Source: Paraburkholderia sp. (GTDB taxonomy: Bacteria > Pseudomonadota > Gammaproteobacteria > Burkholderiales > Burkholderiaceae). Taken from it: a stretch of 41,071 nt of DNA. Shown here one piece after another: positions 32,690 through 40,600 of this stretch (positions are counted from its first letter, which is position 1; every line of letters begins with the position of its first letter). A program made the position numbers and the translations under genes. Location: positions 1 through 41,071 of the forward strand of contig JAITTX010000488.1 of NCBI GenBank assembly GCA_031286755.1, read 5' to 3'. The notes under the pieces are model-generated. The model was not told the DNA's origin. It ran no database searches and saw only the letters and a program-made list of their open reading frames with translations.

Positions 32690-34363
32690 ATGGCGTCCAT
32701 GCCGTTGCACCTCCGGTTCATGAGCGCCGTGCGCAGCGCTTTCGCCGCGCAGTTCCGCTGGCTTGCGCGCCATCCGCTCGTGCCGGGGTGCGCGGGCACG
32801 CTCGTGGCCATGGCGATCGTCGCGCTGGCGTTCACGGGCTTCGCGCAGCAGCGCGAACAGGCGCTTGCGCACGCGAGGCAAACGTCCGAGACCCTCGTCT
32901 CGCTGATGTCCGCGCACCTCGAAAACAATTTCAGCCTCTACGACCTGATCCTGACCGACGCGCTCGATGCGATTCGCGACCCGCGCACGGCTGCGCTGCC
33001 GCGCGACCTGCGCCGCAAGCTCATTTTCAGCAGGGTGGCCGGCGCGGCGTATCTCGACGGCGCGCTCTATATCGATGCCAGCGGCAAGATCGTCGAATCG
33101 CTGGACGGCCGCGACTACCCGAGCGTGAATCTCGCGGACCGCGACTATTTCCGCGCCCAGGAGCGCAACCACTCGGTGGGCATGTACGTCTCCGATCCGT
33201 TCCGCTCGCGCGTGAACGAAGGCCAGTACGCGATCGGCCTCTCGCGCCGCGTGAACGGCTACGATGGCGCGTTCGGCGGCGTGGTGCTGCTCACGCTGCG
33301 GCTCGCGTATTTCCAGCAGTTGTTCTCCCTCATCGACGTGGGCAGCCACGGCACCGTCTTCATCCTGCTCGACGACGGCACGCTGCTCGCGCGCAAGCCG
33401 TACTCCGACTACGACGTGGGCACGAATCTCGCCTCGCAGCAGCAGATCGCGCCGATGCTCAAGGCGAGCGCGGGCTCGCTCGTCGCACGCGACGACGAGG
33501 ACGGCATGACGCGCATCTACACGTGGCGGCGCGTGCCGCACAACTCGCTGATCGTGGCGGTGGCGCCCGCGCTCGACGACGCGCTCGCGCGCTGGCACGA
33601 GCGCGTGGCGATCTACGGGCCGATGTCGCTCGTGTTCGGCGCGGTGGTCGCGCTCTCCTCGTGGCTGCTCGCGTTCGGGCTGCGCGCGCGCCTGCGCGTG
33701 GAGTCCGAGCTCGAACGGCTTTCGGTCACCGACGCGCTCACGAACCTCGCGAACCGCCGCGCGCTCGATCTGCGTCTCGTGACCGAATGGAACCGCGCGC
33801 GCCGCGCCCGGGAGCCGCTCTCGGTGCTGTTCATCGACATCGACCGCTTCAAGCTCTTCAACGACTTCTATGGGCACGCGGTGGGCGACGAGGTGCTCGC
33901 CGCCGTGGCGCACGCGATCCAGACCACGGTGCATCGCACCACGGACATGGTGGCGCGCTACGGCGGCGAGGAATTCGCGGTGGTGCTCTCGAACACGCCG
34001 CCCGACGGCGCACTGCAAATCGCGGAGCAAATCCGCGCGAACGTGCAGCGCCTTGGCATCGTGCACGGGCACAGCGAGCACGGCTCGGTCACCGTGAGCG
34101 TGGGCTGCGCGACCTGCACGCCGCGCGAGAGCACGGGCGCGCATGCGCTCCTGCGCGCCGCGGACGAGGAGCTTTACGCGGCCAAGCAGGCCGGCCGCAA
34201 CCAGGTCAAGGCTGCGGCATTCGACGGCGCGCCGCCCGATCCGCGCAGCGCGCTGGTCGAGGGCGGCGCGCCCGCGCAATCGCCCGCGCCTGCTTCAGGC
34301 TCGGCTTCGGACCCGGCTTCGCCACCTGCTTCGGCTAGTTCGACGAAAGCGGAGCGTCGTTGA
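32690..34363 (+). CDS. Membrane diguanylate cyclase with periplasmic Cache sensor
   Basis: This 557-residue protein has a first transmembrane segment at about 33-51 and a Cache/PDC-type extracytoplasmic sensor (about 55-300, with GAAYLDGALYIDASGKIVES and the DRDYFRAQ motif). A second transmembrane segment lies at about 307-328, followed by a GGDEF domain. The active-site motif GGEEF is at about 425-429, and the inhibitory I-site RTTD lies five residues before it, so it should be an active, product-inhibited c-di-GMP synthase. The C-terminal 35 residues are a low-complexity Ala/Pro/Ser tail that overlaps the convergent peroxidase gene by 29 nt. The sensed ligand is unknown. Confidence 0.92.
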   Translation: MASMPLHLRFMSAVRSAFAAQFRWLARHPLVPGCAGTLVAMAIVALAFTGFAQQREQALAHARQTSETLVSLMSAHLENNFSLYDLILTDALDAIRDPRTAALPRDLRRKLIFSRVAGAAYLDGALYIDASGKIVESLDGRDYPSVNLADRDYFRAQERNHSVGMYVSDPFRSRVNEGQYAIGLSRRVNGYDGAFGGVVLLTLRLAYFQQLFSLIDVGSHGTVFILLDDGTLLARKPYSDYDVGTNLASQQQIAPMLKASAGSLVARDDEDGMTRIYTWRRVPHNSLIVAVAPALDDALARWHERVAIYGPMSLVFGAVVALSSWLLAFGLRARLRVESELERLSVTDALTNLANRRALDLRLVTEWNRARRAREPLSVLFIDIDRFKLFNDFYGHAVGDEVLAAVAHAIQTTVHRTTDMVARYGGEEFAVVLSNTPPDGALQIAEQIRANVQRLGIVHGHSEHGSVTVSVGCATCTPRESTGAHALLRAADEELYAAKQAGRNQVKAAAFDGAPPDPRSALVEGGAPAQSPAPASGSASDPASPPASASSTKAERR

Positions 34364-35774
34364 GCGTCTTCAGAAACGCGACGATGTCGCGGATCTCGTC
34401 GTCGCTCATCGCGGGCCTGTCGCCGAACTTGCGGTCGAACGGCGCGTCCGTCACATCCACGTTCTTCTGATATTGCAGCGGGATGTCGTCGTATTTTTCG
34501 ATCTTGCCGCGGGCATCGCGCGGGTAGAACTTGCCCGGGTCGGTGTTGCGCTCGTTGTAGAACGCCATCACGTGGTCGAGGTCGTGATAGATGCCGTTAT
34601 GAAAAAACACCGTGCGCGTGGCCGCATTGCGCAGCGTGGGCGTGAGGAACATGCCGCAATACTGGGTCTGATCCTTCATGTCGGCGCGAAACGGCCCGCA
34701 CACACCCAGATCGAAAAAGCGCGGGTCGCGGTTCTGCGCGAGCCCGCGGTTGCGCGGCACGCCGAGCGCCTCGTACTGGTAATCGGTGAACATCGGCGGC
34801 AGACCGTCCTTGCCCGGTTTCGAGAGGTGGCAGCCCGCGCAGTTCGCCTTGCCGGGATCATTGAAGAGGCGCAGGCCGCGCAGCTCCGCCTGCGTGAGGC
34901 GCGCATGCCCTTCCAGCCAGCGGTCGTACTTGCTGTTATATGGATGGAACGACGGATCCTCCACCTGGTAGCGCGAGATCGCGAACATCGCTTCGGAGAC
35001 CAGCAGCTTGTGGTCGTCGAAAATTCGTGATCCGAACAATTCCGTGAAGCGCTTCGCATAGGACGCGTGTTGCAGCTTTGCGGCCACCTGCTCCACGCTC
35101 GTGTTCGCCATCTCCACCGGGTTGAGCAACGGGCCGTAGGCCTGCTGCTGCAAGGTATCGGCGCGGCCGTCCCAGAAGAGCCCGCCTTGCGGCACCATCT
35201 CCACCGAGGTCGACGCGCCGCCCGCGGTCTTCTGCGACTTCACCACGCCGGCGGCGGCCGTGGCCTGCTGCGCGAGCGTGGGCGCGTCGTCGTTCTCGCC
35301 CGCATCGGGGCCGATGCTGAAATTCGGCTGGCGATACAGATACATGAGCGACGGCGGCGGACGATAGCCCTGCTGCGCCAGTGCGAGCCCGCCCTGCTGC
35401 ACGTCGAGCCCGTTGGGCGGCCCGTAGGCGTGCGCGGGGCTATGGCACGACGCGCACGACTGCTTGCCCGAAGCCGAGAGCGCCGGGTCGAAGAAAAGCT
35501 GCTTGCCGAGCTGGGCCATGGCCGAAAGCGGCGCCACGGGCGGACGCTGCAACACCACCGGATGCGGATTCGCGCCGGTGAGATTCTCGACGACGGCGCC
35601 CACGGGTGCGGGCACGCTGGCGGGAAAGGCCACGGCGTAGGCGCAAAATGCCAGCGCGGCGGCTGCGATGACAGCGACGGCGGCGGCCACGCGCGGCTTG
35701 AGGCGCGCGTGCTTCGCCTTGACGCTTGCCGAAGGCGAAGCGGAAGAAGCAGAAGAAGAGGAAAGCTCGGACAT
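34335..35774 (-). CDS. Diheme cytochrome c peroxidase family protein (CcpA/MauG-like)
   Basis: This 479-residue protein is longer than typical bacterial cytochrome c peroxidase (about 330) because of a Ser-rich N-terminus and an anchor helix at about 27-50. Heme motifs CASCH (107-111) and CAGCH (312-316) define the two heme domains, with DPALSASGKQSCASCH and LRLFNDPGKANCAGCH typical of the family. It should reduce H2O2 in the periplasm using electrons from a c-type cytochrome, possibly from the upstream cytochrome cluster. An AGGA ribosome site precedes the start. Its stop region lies inside the diguanylate cyclase tail. Confidence 0.9.
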   Translation of the reverse strand: MSELSSSSASSASPSASVKAKHARLKPRVAAAVAVIAAAALAFCAYAVAFPASVPAPVGAVVENLTGANPHPVVLQRPPVAPLSAMAQLGKQLFFDPALSASGKQSCASCHSPAHAYGPPNGLDVQQGGLALAQQGYRPPPSLMYLYRQPNFSIGPDAGENDDAPTLAQQATAAAGVVKSQKTAGGASTSVEMVPQGGLFWDGRADTLQQQAYGPLLNPVEMANTSVEQVAAKLQHASYAKRFTELFGSRIFDDHKLLVSEAMFAISRYQVEDPSFHPYNSKYDRWLEGHARLTQAELRGLRLFNDPGKANCAGCHLSKPGKDGLPPMFTDYQYEALGVPRNRGLAQNRDPRFFDLGVCGPFRADMKDQTQYCGMFLTPTLRNAATRTVFFHNGIYHDLDHVMAFYNERNTDPGKFYPRDARGKIEKYDDIPLQYQKNVDVTDAPFDRKFGDRPAMSDDEIRDIVAFLKTLNDAPLSSN

Positions 35775-35964
35775 ATTGCGTTATTCCTGGCGGGACCAGA
35801 AAGCCAAAAGCCGTGGGCGATCTCGAGGATGCGCGACACGGCGTGGGATTCGGCCAGGGTCACCGAATCGGTATGGACAAGCGATGCAAGAGCCCGGCGC
35901 GAGGCCACTGCCGGACGCGCGCTTCGCAGCGTGCGCCCCGGGTCAGCCCCGCGCCGGGCGTCGA

Positions 35965-37644
35965 TCACATCGCCGGCGCGGAACTCAGTTGCGTGCCTTG
36001 CGTGCCGTCGAGATACAGGACCGGCAAGCCGCCCTTGCCCGCGAAGTCGAACATGCCGCGCATGTCGCCCGCCGAAGCATCGAACGAACCGCCGCCGAGG
36101 CGCGCGCCGCCGAGCCAGTTGTCTTCGATGAAGCGCACCACCGAGGCCTGGTCGATGAAGGTGTGATCCACATAGTTCGCCTTCGCCCACGGCGAGACCA
36201 CCACGAACGGAATGCGCGTGCCCGGGCCGCAACGGCCGTTGGCCGGCGCGCCCGCGACGCCCACCGGCTGCGTGCCGCTGCCGCACACGCCATTGCCGTT
36301 GAGCTGGTCGGCCGCGGCCAGCGACGAATGCACCGGCGCCATGTACTGGTGGTCGTACCAGCCGTCCGAGTCGTCATAGGTCACGACCACGGCCGTGTTC
36401 TTCCAGTCGGGCTGCTGCATCAGGAAGTTCACGACCTTCGTGACGAACTGCTGCTCGTCGAGCGGATCCGAGTAGCCCGCGTGCGCATCCTGCGCGGCCG
36501 GTGCCTTCAGGAAGCTCACCGACGGGTAGTTGCCAGCCTTCACGGCCGCAAAGAAGTCGTCGGTGTCGTACTGGTGGTTCGCGGGCTCGGCCGTCTTGCC
36601 GTCGGTCTCCAGGCTCGAGCCGATCGCGGCGGTCGAGCTCGGGCGCGTGTGCTGCGGGTTGGCGGTCGACTTGAAGTACTGGAACCAGTTGTGGTGCGGA
36701 ATGTAGTCGGCCGTGGGCGCGTTCACGGCGGTGGCGACCGTGCTGCGCTTGCAGCCCGTCGTGCCGTTCGGGTTGCTCGTCTGCAGGTTGAAGCCGCCCA
36801 TGAAGCCGCCCCACGTGACCTTCTGCGCGTTGAGCAGATCGCCGATGTTCTTCGCGTTGATCATGCCCGTGTCGGTCGTGCTCGAGCACACGTCGTAGCC
36901 AGGATCGACGTCGTTGATCATCGTGAGGCCGCCCGCGCCGTCGTCGATGTAGTACGACGAAGTCGTGGCCGTGGCCGGCTGCTTCGACGAGACCACGAGC
37001 TGAAGGCCGTTGGTCTGCCCCGCCACCACTTCGAGCGCGCCCGGCGTGGACGGACCGTAGGTGGTGGTCCACGCGTTGTCGCTCATCGCGAACTTCTGCG
37101 CGTAGTTCCACAGCGCCGTGACCGTGTTGCCGTCGAAATAGCCCATCACCTGGCCCTTCGTGCCGAACGCGCCCGCGCCGCCGCTCGTGGCGTTACCCGT
37201 GTACTTCGGGAACAGGTCGAGCGCGCCGTTGTTGCCGGCCTGCTGCTCGGCCGTGTAGGCATGGTTCTGGTCGGCGGTGGCCGCCTGGGTGCGGTCGAGG
37301 CGGAACGGGTTCGCGGCGTCCGCGCCGTTGGCCGTGTTGGTGAAGTTCGGGTTCGCCGTGAGCAGCGTGCCCGTGAGGCCGTTGACCGTGGGCGTGCCCG
37401 CGGCGGCCGTGAAGGCCGGCTCGCCGGGCGGGTTCGTCGCGCCCGGATAAGTCGCGAAGTAGTGATCGAACGAGACATTCTCGCCGTAGATCACCACCAG
37501 GTGCTTGATGGGCGTGGCGGTCGCGAGCGAATCCTGCGCGGAGGCGGACGGCGTGTTCGAATTGCTGCTGCCGCACGCGAACAGTGCGGCGGCGAGGCCA
37601 GCGCAAGGCACGGCGAGCAGTGCCCGGCGATAGATGCAAGACAT
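35965..37644 (-). CDS. Secreted acid phosphatase/phospholipase C-like phosphoesterase, lipoprotein
   Basis: The start at 37644 (MSCIYRRALL) gives 559 residues with a lipoprotein-type signal (AALFAC, Cys near residue 24). An in-frame ATG 15 nt upstream is also possible. The N-terminal HLVVIYGENVSFDHYFATYP matches the active-site motif (E-N-x-S-F-D-H-Y) of the phosphoesterase family that includes AcpA acid phosphatases and phospholipases C. Other family blocks are VVTYDDSDGWYDH and GTRIPFVVVSPWAK. It probably hydrolyses phosphomonoesters or phospholipids outside the inner membrane. It is encoded alone, with 190 nt of featureless sequence before the peroxidase gene; no Pho box was seen. Confidence 0.9.
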   Translation of the reverse strand: MSCIYRRALLAVPCAGLAAALFACGSSNSNTPSASAQDSLATATPIKHLVVIYGENVSFDHYFATYPGATNPPGEPAFTAAAGTPTVNGLTGTLLTANPNFTNTANGADAANPFRLDRTQAATADQNHAYTAEQQAGNNGALDLFPKYTGNATSGGAGAFGTKGQVMGYFDGNTVTALWNYAQKFAMSDNAWTTTYGPSTPGALEVVAGQTNGLQLVVSSKQPATATTSSYYIDDGAGGLTMINDVDPGYDVCSSTTDTGMINAKNIGDLLNAQKVTWGGFMGGFNLQTSNPNGTTGCKRSTVATAVNAPTADYIPHHNWFQYFKSTANPQHTRPSSTAAIGSSLETDGKTAEPANHQYDTDDFFAAVKAGNYPSVSFLKAPAAQDAHAGYSDPLDEQQFVTKVVNFLMQQPDWKNTAVVVTYDDSDGWYDHQYMAPVHSSLAAADQLNGNGVCGSGTQPVGVAGAPANGRCGPGTRIPFVVVSPWAKANYVDHTFIDQASVVRFIEDNWLGGARLGGGSFDASAGDMRGMFDFAGKGGLPVLYLDGTQGTQLSSAPAM

Positions 37645-38179
37645 GTTGTTGGGCTCCATCGATTCTTCGAGTTGGTTTTAGCGTCCTGCTGGCACGTCAA
37701 ATGCGTGTGGACTTGGCGCCGCGCAGGCTCATGCGTTCCGATTTGCCAGACATCAGGGCGAGCGCATTACAACATCCGAACATGACTCCACGGCGACCAT
37801 CTCATTTCCATGAGCTTTCGCTAAATTTCAGCTTCGAAAGAAACGTGCAGCAATTGATGCGCGGGCGCCGTTGCACTCTGGCGCGCGCGAGCTATAACGA
37901 AAGTGCAGCGCGGACATTCTCTGCGCGCCCGCTGTCCCTCTTCTTCTTGCGCCGCGCCACGCTGCGCCGCCTCCCGAACCGGCGGAGGCGCGCTTGACAT
38001 CAGGGTCTGCTCGCACTGGCACCAGGCCCTCTCACCAACACGTCCGGCAGCCCGCCTTTTGCGCGGGCATCCCGGCCTGCCACCCGGGTGCGCAAGGTGC
38101 ACCGACAGGCCATGCACTGGCCGTGCCTCTACCCTGCGCGCGGGTTGTCTTTGCGTTGTGCTCCGCAAGGAGTGTTGAA
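37645..38179. other. 535-bp region without a credible gene
   Basis: This gap separates the divergent phosphoesterase and small exported-protein genes. I see no convincing promoter. A 10-bp direct repeat GACATCAGGG occurs at 37749-37758 and 37996-38005, the second copy overlapping a TTGACA at 37994-37999 that lacks a matching -10. A short hairpin GCCCGC/GCGGGC (38050-38068) and the palindrome CACCCGGGTG (38081-38090) follow. Open frames crossing the region have atypical composition. Confidence 0.5.
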
Positions 38180-38437
38180 ATGAAGATCCGATTGGCGTTG
38201 ATAGCCGGCTGCGTGGCGGCGCTGGCGGCCGGCGCGCCTGCCGCGGCGCAGTCGAAGGACGAGCCTGTTTCGCAGCAGCGCGCGCATCAGATGATGACCG
38301 ATGACGCGGATGCCTCCGCTCAGGCGGAAACCGACATGTCGTATGGCGGCATGCCCGACACGCGCAGCGCCGCGGGCCACCGCACGGTCAAGACCTGCTG
38401 GTCTCGTTCGGAGTGCGATATATTCTTCGGGCATTGA
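38180..38437 (+). CDS. Small exported protein of unknown function
   Basis: The start at 38180 follows AAGGAG and gives 85 residues with a clear signal peptide (MKIRLALIAGCVAALAAG, cleavage near AAAQ). The mature part is about 60 residues, polar and acidic (MMTDDADASAQAETDMSYGGM), and ends with a two-cysteine segment (TCWSRSECDIFFGH). The paired cysteines suggest a disulfide in the periplasm. I do not recognise a family. It is convergent with the DUF302 gene. Confidence 0.7.
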   Translation: MKIRLALIAGCVAALAAGAPAAAQSKDEPVSQQRAHQMMTDDADASAQAETDMSYGGMPDTRSAAGHRTVKTCWSRSECDIFFGH

Positions 38438-38450
38438 ACGATGAGGTGGA

Positions 38451-38476
38451 GCCGGCGCGACTGGCGAGGCGCCGGC
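38451..38476. terminator. Hairpin after the small exported-protein gene
   Basis: A perfect 8-bp stem (GCCGGCGC at 38451-38458, GCGCCGGC at 38469-38476) with a 10-nt loop lies 13 nt after the stop, between convergent genes. It has no T-tract, so it is a candidate only. Confidence 0.4.
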
Positions 38477-38549
38477 CGCGCCACGGTGGTGGATTTCGCG
38501 CGCCGGTCTTGCGGGTGGCGGCGCCGCGTGTCTCACTACACCGCTTGAT

Positions 38550-38954
38550 TCACTGCACCGCGGCTTGCAGAAGCCCCGCCACGCGCTCCAGCGGCGCCAG
38601 CAGATCGGGCTCGATGGCGTAGAGCGGCCCGAGCGTCTGCGTCACGTCGCGATAGTCCACGTGCGCGCGCCCGTCGTCGTCCTCCCACACCACGAGCCGC
38701 AGCGGCAATTCGAGCGCCGCGTGCGGGTTGGCCACCATGACCGGCGTGCCCGCCTTCGGGTTGCCGAACATGATGAGCCGGGTGCGCCGCAGCGTCAGGC
38801 CCGCCAGCGACGCCGCCTCGCGCTGGTCCACGTCCGCGAACACGACGGCGCCCGCGCGCGCGAGCACGGCCTTGAGGCGCGCGATCGTGGTGTCGAAATC
38901 GTGTGCGCTCTCGAACGTCAGAACGGATGGGGGATGCTGCCCGTGTTCGGTCAT
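38550..38954 (-). CDS. DUF302 family protein
   Basis: The start at 38954 (MTEHGQHPP) gives 134 residues. The DUF302 pattern is clear: SAHDFDTTIARLKAVLARAGAVVFADVD, then LRRTRLIMFGNPKAGTPVM and PHAALELPLRLVVWED. The fold is a small alpha/beta domain of unknown biochemical role, usually cytoplasmic when no signal peptide is present, as here. The frame is open far upstream, but that part is antisense to the M23 gene region and is rejected. A triplicated 12-mer lies 33 nt upstream of the start. Confidence 0.85.
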   Translation of the reverse strand: MTEHGQHPPSVLTFESAHDFDTTIARLKAVLARAGAVVFADVDQREAASLAGLTLRRTRLIMFGNPKAGTPVMVANPHAALELPLRLVVWEDDDGRAHVDYRDVTQTLGPLYAIEPDLLAPLERVAGLLQAAVQ

Positions 38955-38986
38955 GGCGAGGCTCCTGGGAACGAAAACGCATCGCT

Positions 38987-39022
38987 GCGCTTGTATCCGC
39001 GCTTGTATCCGCGCTTGATACC
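38987..39022. repeat. Three tandem 12-bp repeats upstream of the DUF302 gene
   Basis: GCGCTTGTATCC occurs twice in tandem (38987-38998, 38999-39010), followed by GCGCTTGATACC (39011-39022) with two changed bases. The array lies 33-68 nt before the DUF302 start on its upstream side, where it could affect promoter or leader function or vary in copy number. Confidence 0.8.
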
Positions 39023-39112
39023 CGAGTTGATGCCAGAACCCGCACTTTAGTCCATAAAGCGCCAGCCCCGAATCCAGCACGGACGCGGCCCGCCAGGACC
39101 GCGCCCGCGGGC

Positions 39113-40231
39113 TCACAACATCGGCGTGAGCTTCTGGACCTGTTGCGCGAAATGCTCCAGGTCCTTGCCGTCGAGCGCCGTGCGCACCGGCAGTTCGACC
39201 GTGAGCGGATCCTCGGGCACGTGGTCGACATGGACTTCGTAGTGCAGATGCGGCCCGGTCGCCCAGCCCGTCCGGCCCACATAGCCAATCACCTGGCCCT
39301 GGCTGACCTGATCGCCGATGCGCAGCGCCTTGGCGAAACGCGAGAGGTGCGCGAACGTGGTGGAAAACTCGCCGAAGTTCTTGATCTTGATGACGCGGCC
39401 ATAGCCGGTCTGCCAGCCCACGAACGTCACGGTGCCCTGCGCGGTCGCGTGCACGGGCGTGCCCACGGGCGCGGCGAAATCGACCCCTTCGTGCGCGGCC
39501 CAGCGGTGCGTGACGGGGTTGAGCCGGTTCGGCGAGAAGTCCGAGGAAATGCGCGTGTAGTCGAGGGGATAGCGCAGGAACGACGGCGCGGCCGGCTGGC
39601 CGTCGGCGCTGTAATAGAACGCCTTGCCGTCGAGCTTGCGGTAGAGGAACAGGTCGTGCGAGTCCTTGCCCGTGGAAATGCGCATCGCGATGGGCGCGTC
39701 GTCGGCCGCGGCGGCTGCCACTGATACAGCGGAAGCGTCGGAGGCCGCGAGCGCTGCCGGCTCGGCGCTCGCGCTCGCCGGCACGCCAGCAGCGGCATTC
39801 TGCGCGCCGTTGCGGAACACGAGGCGCACCTCGCTGCCGGGCTGCAGATCGCGCCGGAAGTCGAGCTTGCCCGCGAGCGCACGCACGAGTTTCGCGGTCG
39901 AGGCGGCGTCCACGCCCAACTGGTTCGCCGTGGCCGAAAAGCTCTGCGTGACCTGGGCGGTCTCGACGCGATAAATGGGGGCCGGGGCGACGTGGGGGGT
40001 GGCATGAGGTCCGGCAGCCGGCGCGTCGACGTCCGGGGAAACTCCCGGCGTGGCGGAAACGCGATCGCGCATGGCTCGGTCGGGGAGATCGTCGGAAGCT
40101 TGCAGCGATATCTCGGCGCCGGGTCGCGGCATCTCGTGCGAGAGCCACGTCGTGCAGGCGGTGCTGAGGGCGGCAACGAGCATGGCTCTACCCGCGACTC
40201 CCTGAGAGGTCGTCGATACGAATTTGGGCAT
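39113..40231 (-). CDS. M23-family peptidoglycan endopeptidase-like protein
   Basis: This 372-residue protein has an N-terminal hydrophobic leader (residues 12-26, possibly a lipoprotein with LSTAC). A low-complexity linker follows, then a segment related to the OapA/opacity-type domain (VTQSFSATANQLGVDAAS), then a C-terminal LytM/M23 domain. Zinc ligands are visible in HEGVD (247-251) and HLHYE (328-332), so the peptidase looks active. Such enzymes cleave peptide cross-links during growth or division. It is divergent from the permease gene, with 369 nt between. Confidence 0.92.
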   Translation of the reverse strand: MPKFVSTTSQGVAGRAMLVAALSTACTTWLSHEMPRPGAEISLQASDDLPDRAMRDRVSATPGVSPDVDAPAAGPHATPHVAPAPIYRVETAQVTQSFSATANQLGVDAASTAKLVRALAGKLDFRRDLQPGSEVRLVFRNGAQNAAAGVPASASAEPAALAASDASAVSVAAAAADDAPIAMRISTGKDSHDLFLYRKLDGKAFYYSADGQPAAPSFLRYPLDYTRISSDFSPNRLNPVTHRWAAHEGVDFAAPVGTPVHATAQGTVTFVGWQTGYGRVIKIKNFGEFSTTFAHLSRFAKALRIGDQVSQGQVIGYVGRTGWATGPHLHYEVHVDHVPEDPLTVELPVRTALDGKDLEHFAQQVQKLTPML

Positions 40232-40600
40232 CTACTGATACAAATCGGGACGGATGGCTGGCGGAAAGCCGCGCGCACGGCACGCTGCTTTCGGTGCGAC
40301 ACCGGCGCCATTGCGACGCCGATGGGCGAAAGGCCGAGCCTATGACAGATTTCTTAAACGAAACTTAAAAATGGTCAATCACGTTAATTCCCTCTTTTTG
40401 ACACCTCGTTCACGGCAATTCGATGGGGATTGAACGCTGTAATCAGCGCCGTTTTTTGCAGGAGCAATGAACCAGGCCTATATTTAAAAGCACGGGGTGG
40501 CTTTTCCATCTAGACGGGGTAACACGCCAGGAGGAGAACGCGGCACTGGGCATTAGAACAATGCGAACAGTCAGGGGTGACTGAAAATAAGGAGTTCGGC
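40232..40600. promoter_or_regulatory. Divergent region between M23 and permease genes
   Basis: This 369-bp stretch is AT-rich in its centre. On the plus strand it contains TTGACA at 40398-40403 without a good -10, and a short hairpin CGCTG/CAGCG (40435-40448) followed by CCGTTTTTT. Nearer the permease, a perfect hairpin CAGTCA-GGGG-TGACTG (40568-40583) lies 5 nt before the AAGGAG ribosome site (40589-40594). The hairpin next to the ribosome site could influence permease translation. Confidence 0.45.

Noticed and set aside
37994..38437. Longer version of the small exported protein starting at 37994.
   Set aside because: The upstream part has no ribosome site and would place the signal peptide in mid-protein; AAGGAG precedes 38180.
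38987..39022. Tandem repeats considered as a CRISPR remnant.
   Set aside because: The units are directly adjacent with no spacers and are only 12 bp long; no cas genes are present.
40561..40584. A seven-codon leader frame (ATG at 40561) before the permease.
   Set aside because: No ribosome site; AGGAGG at 40529-40534 is too far away, and the frame is too short to support without experiment.
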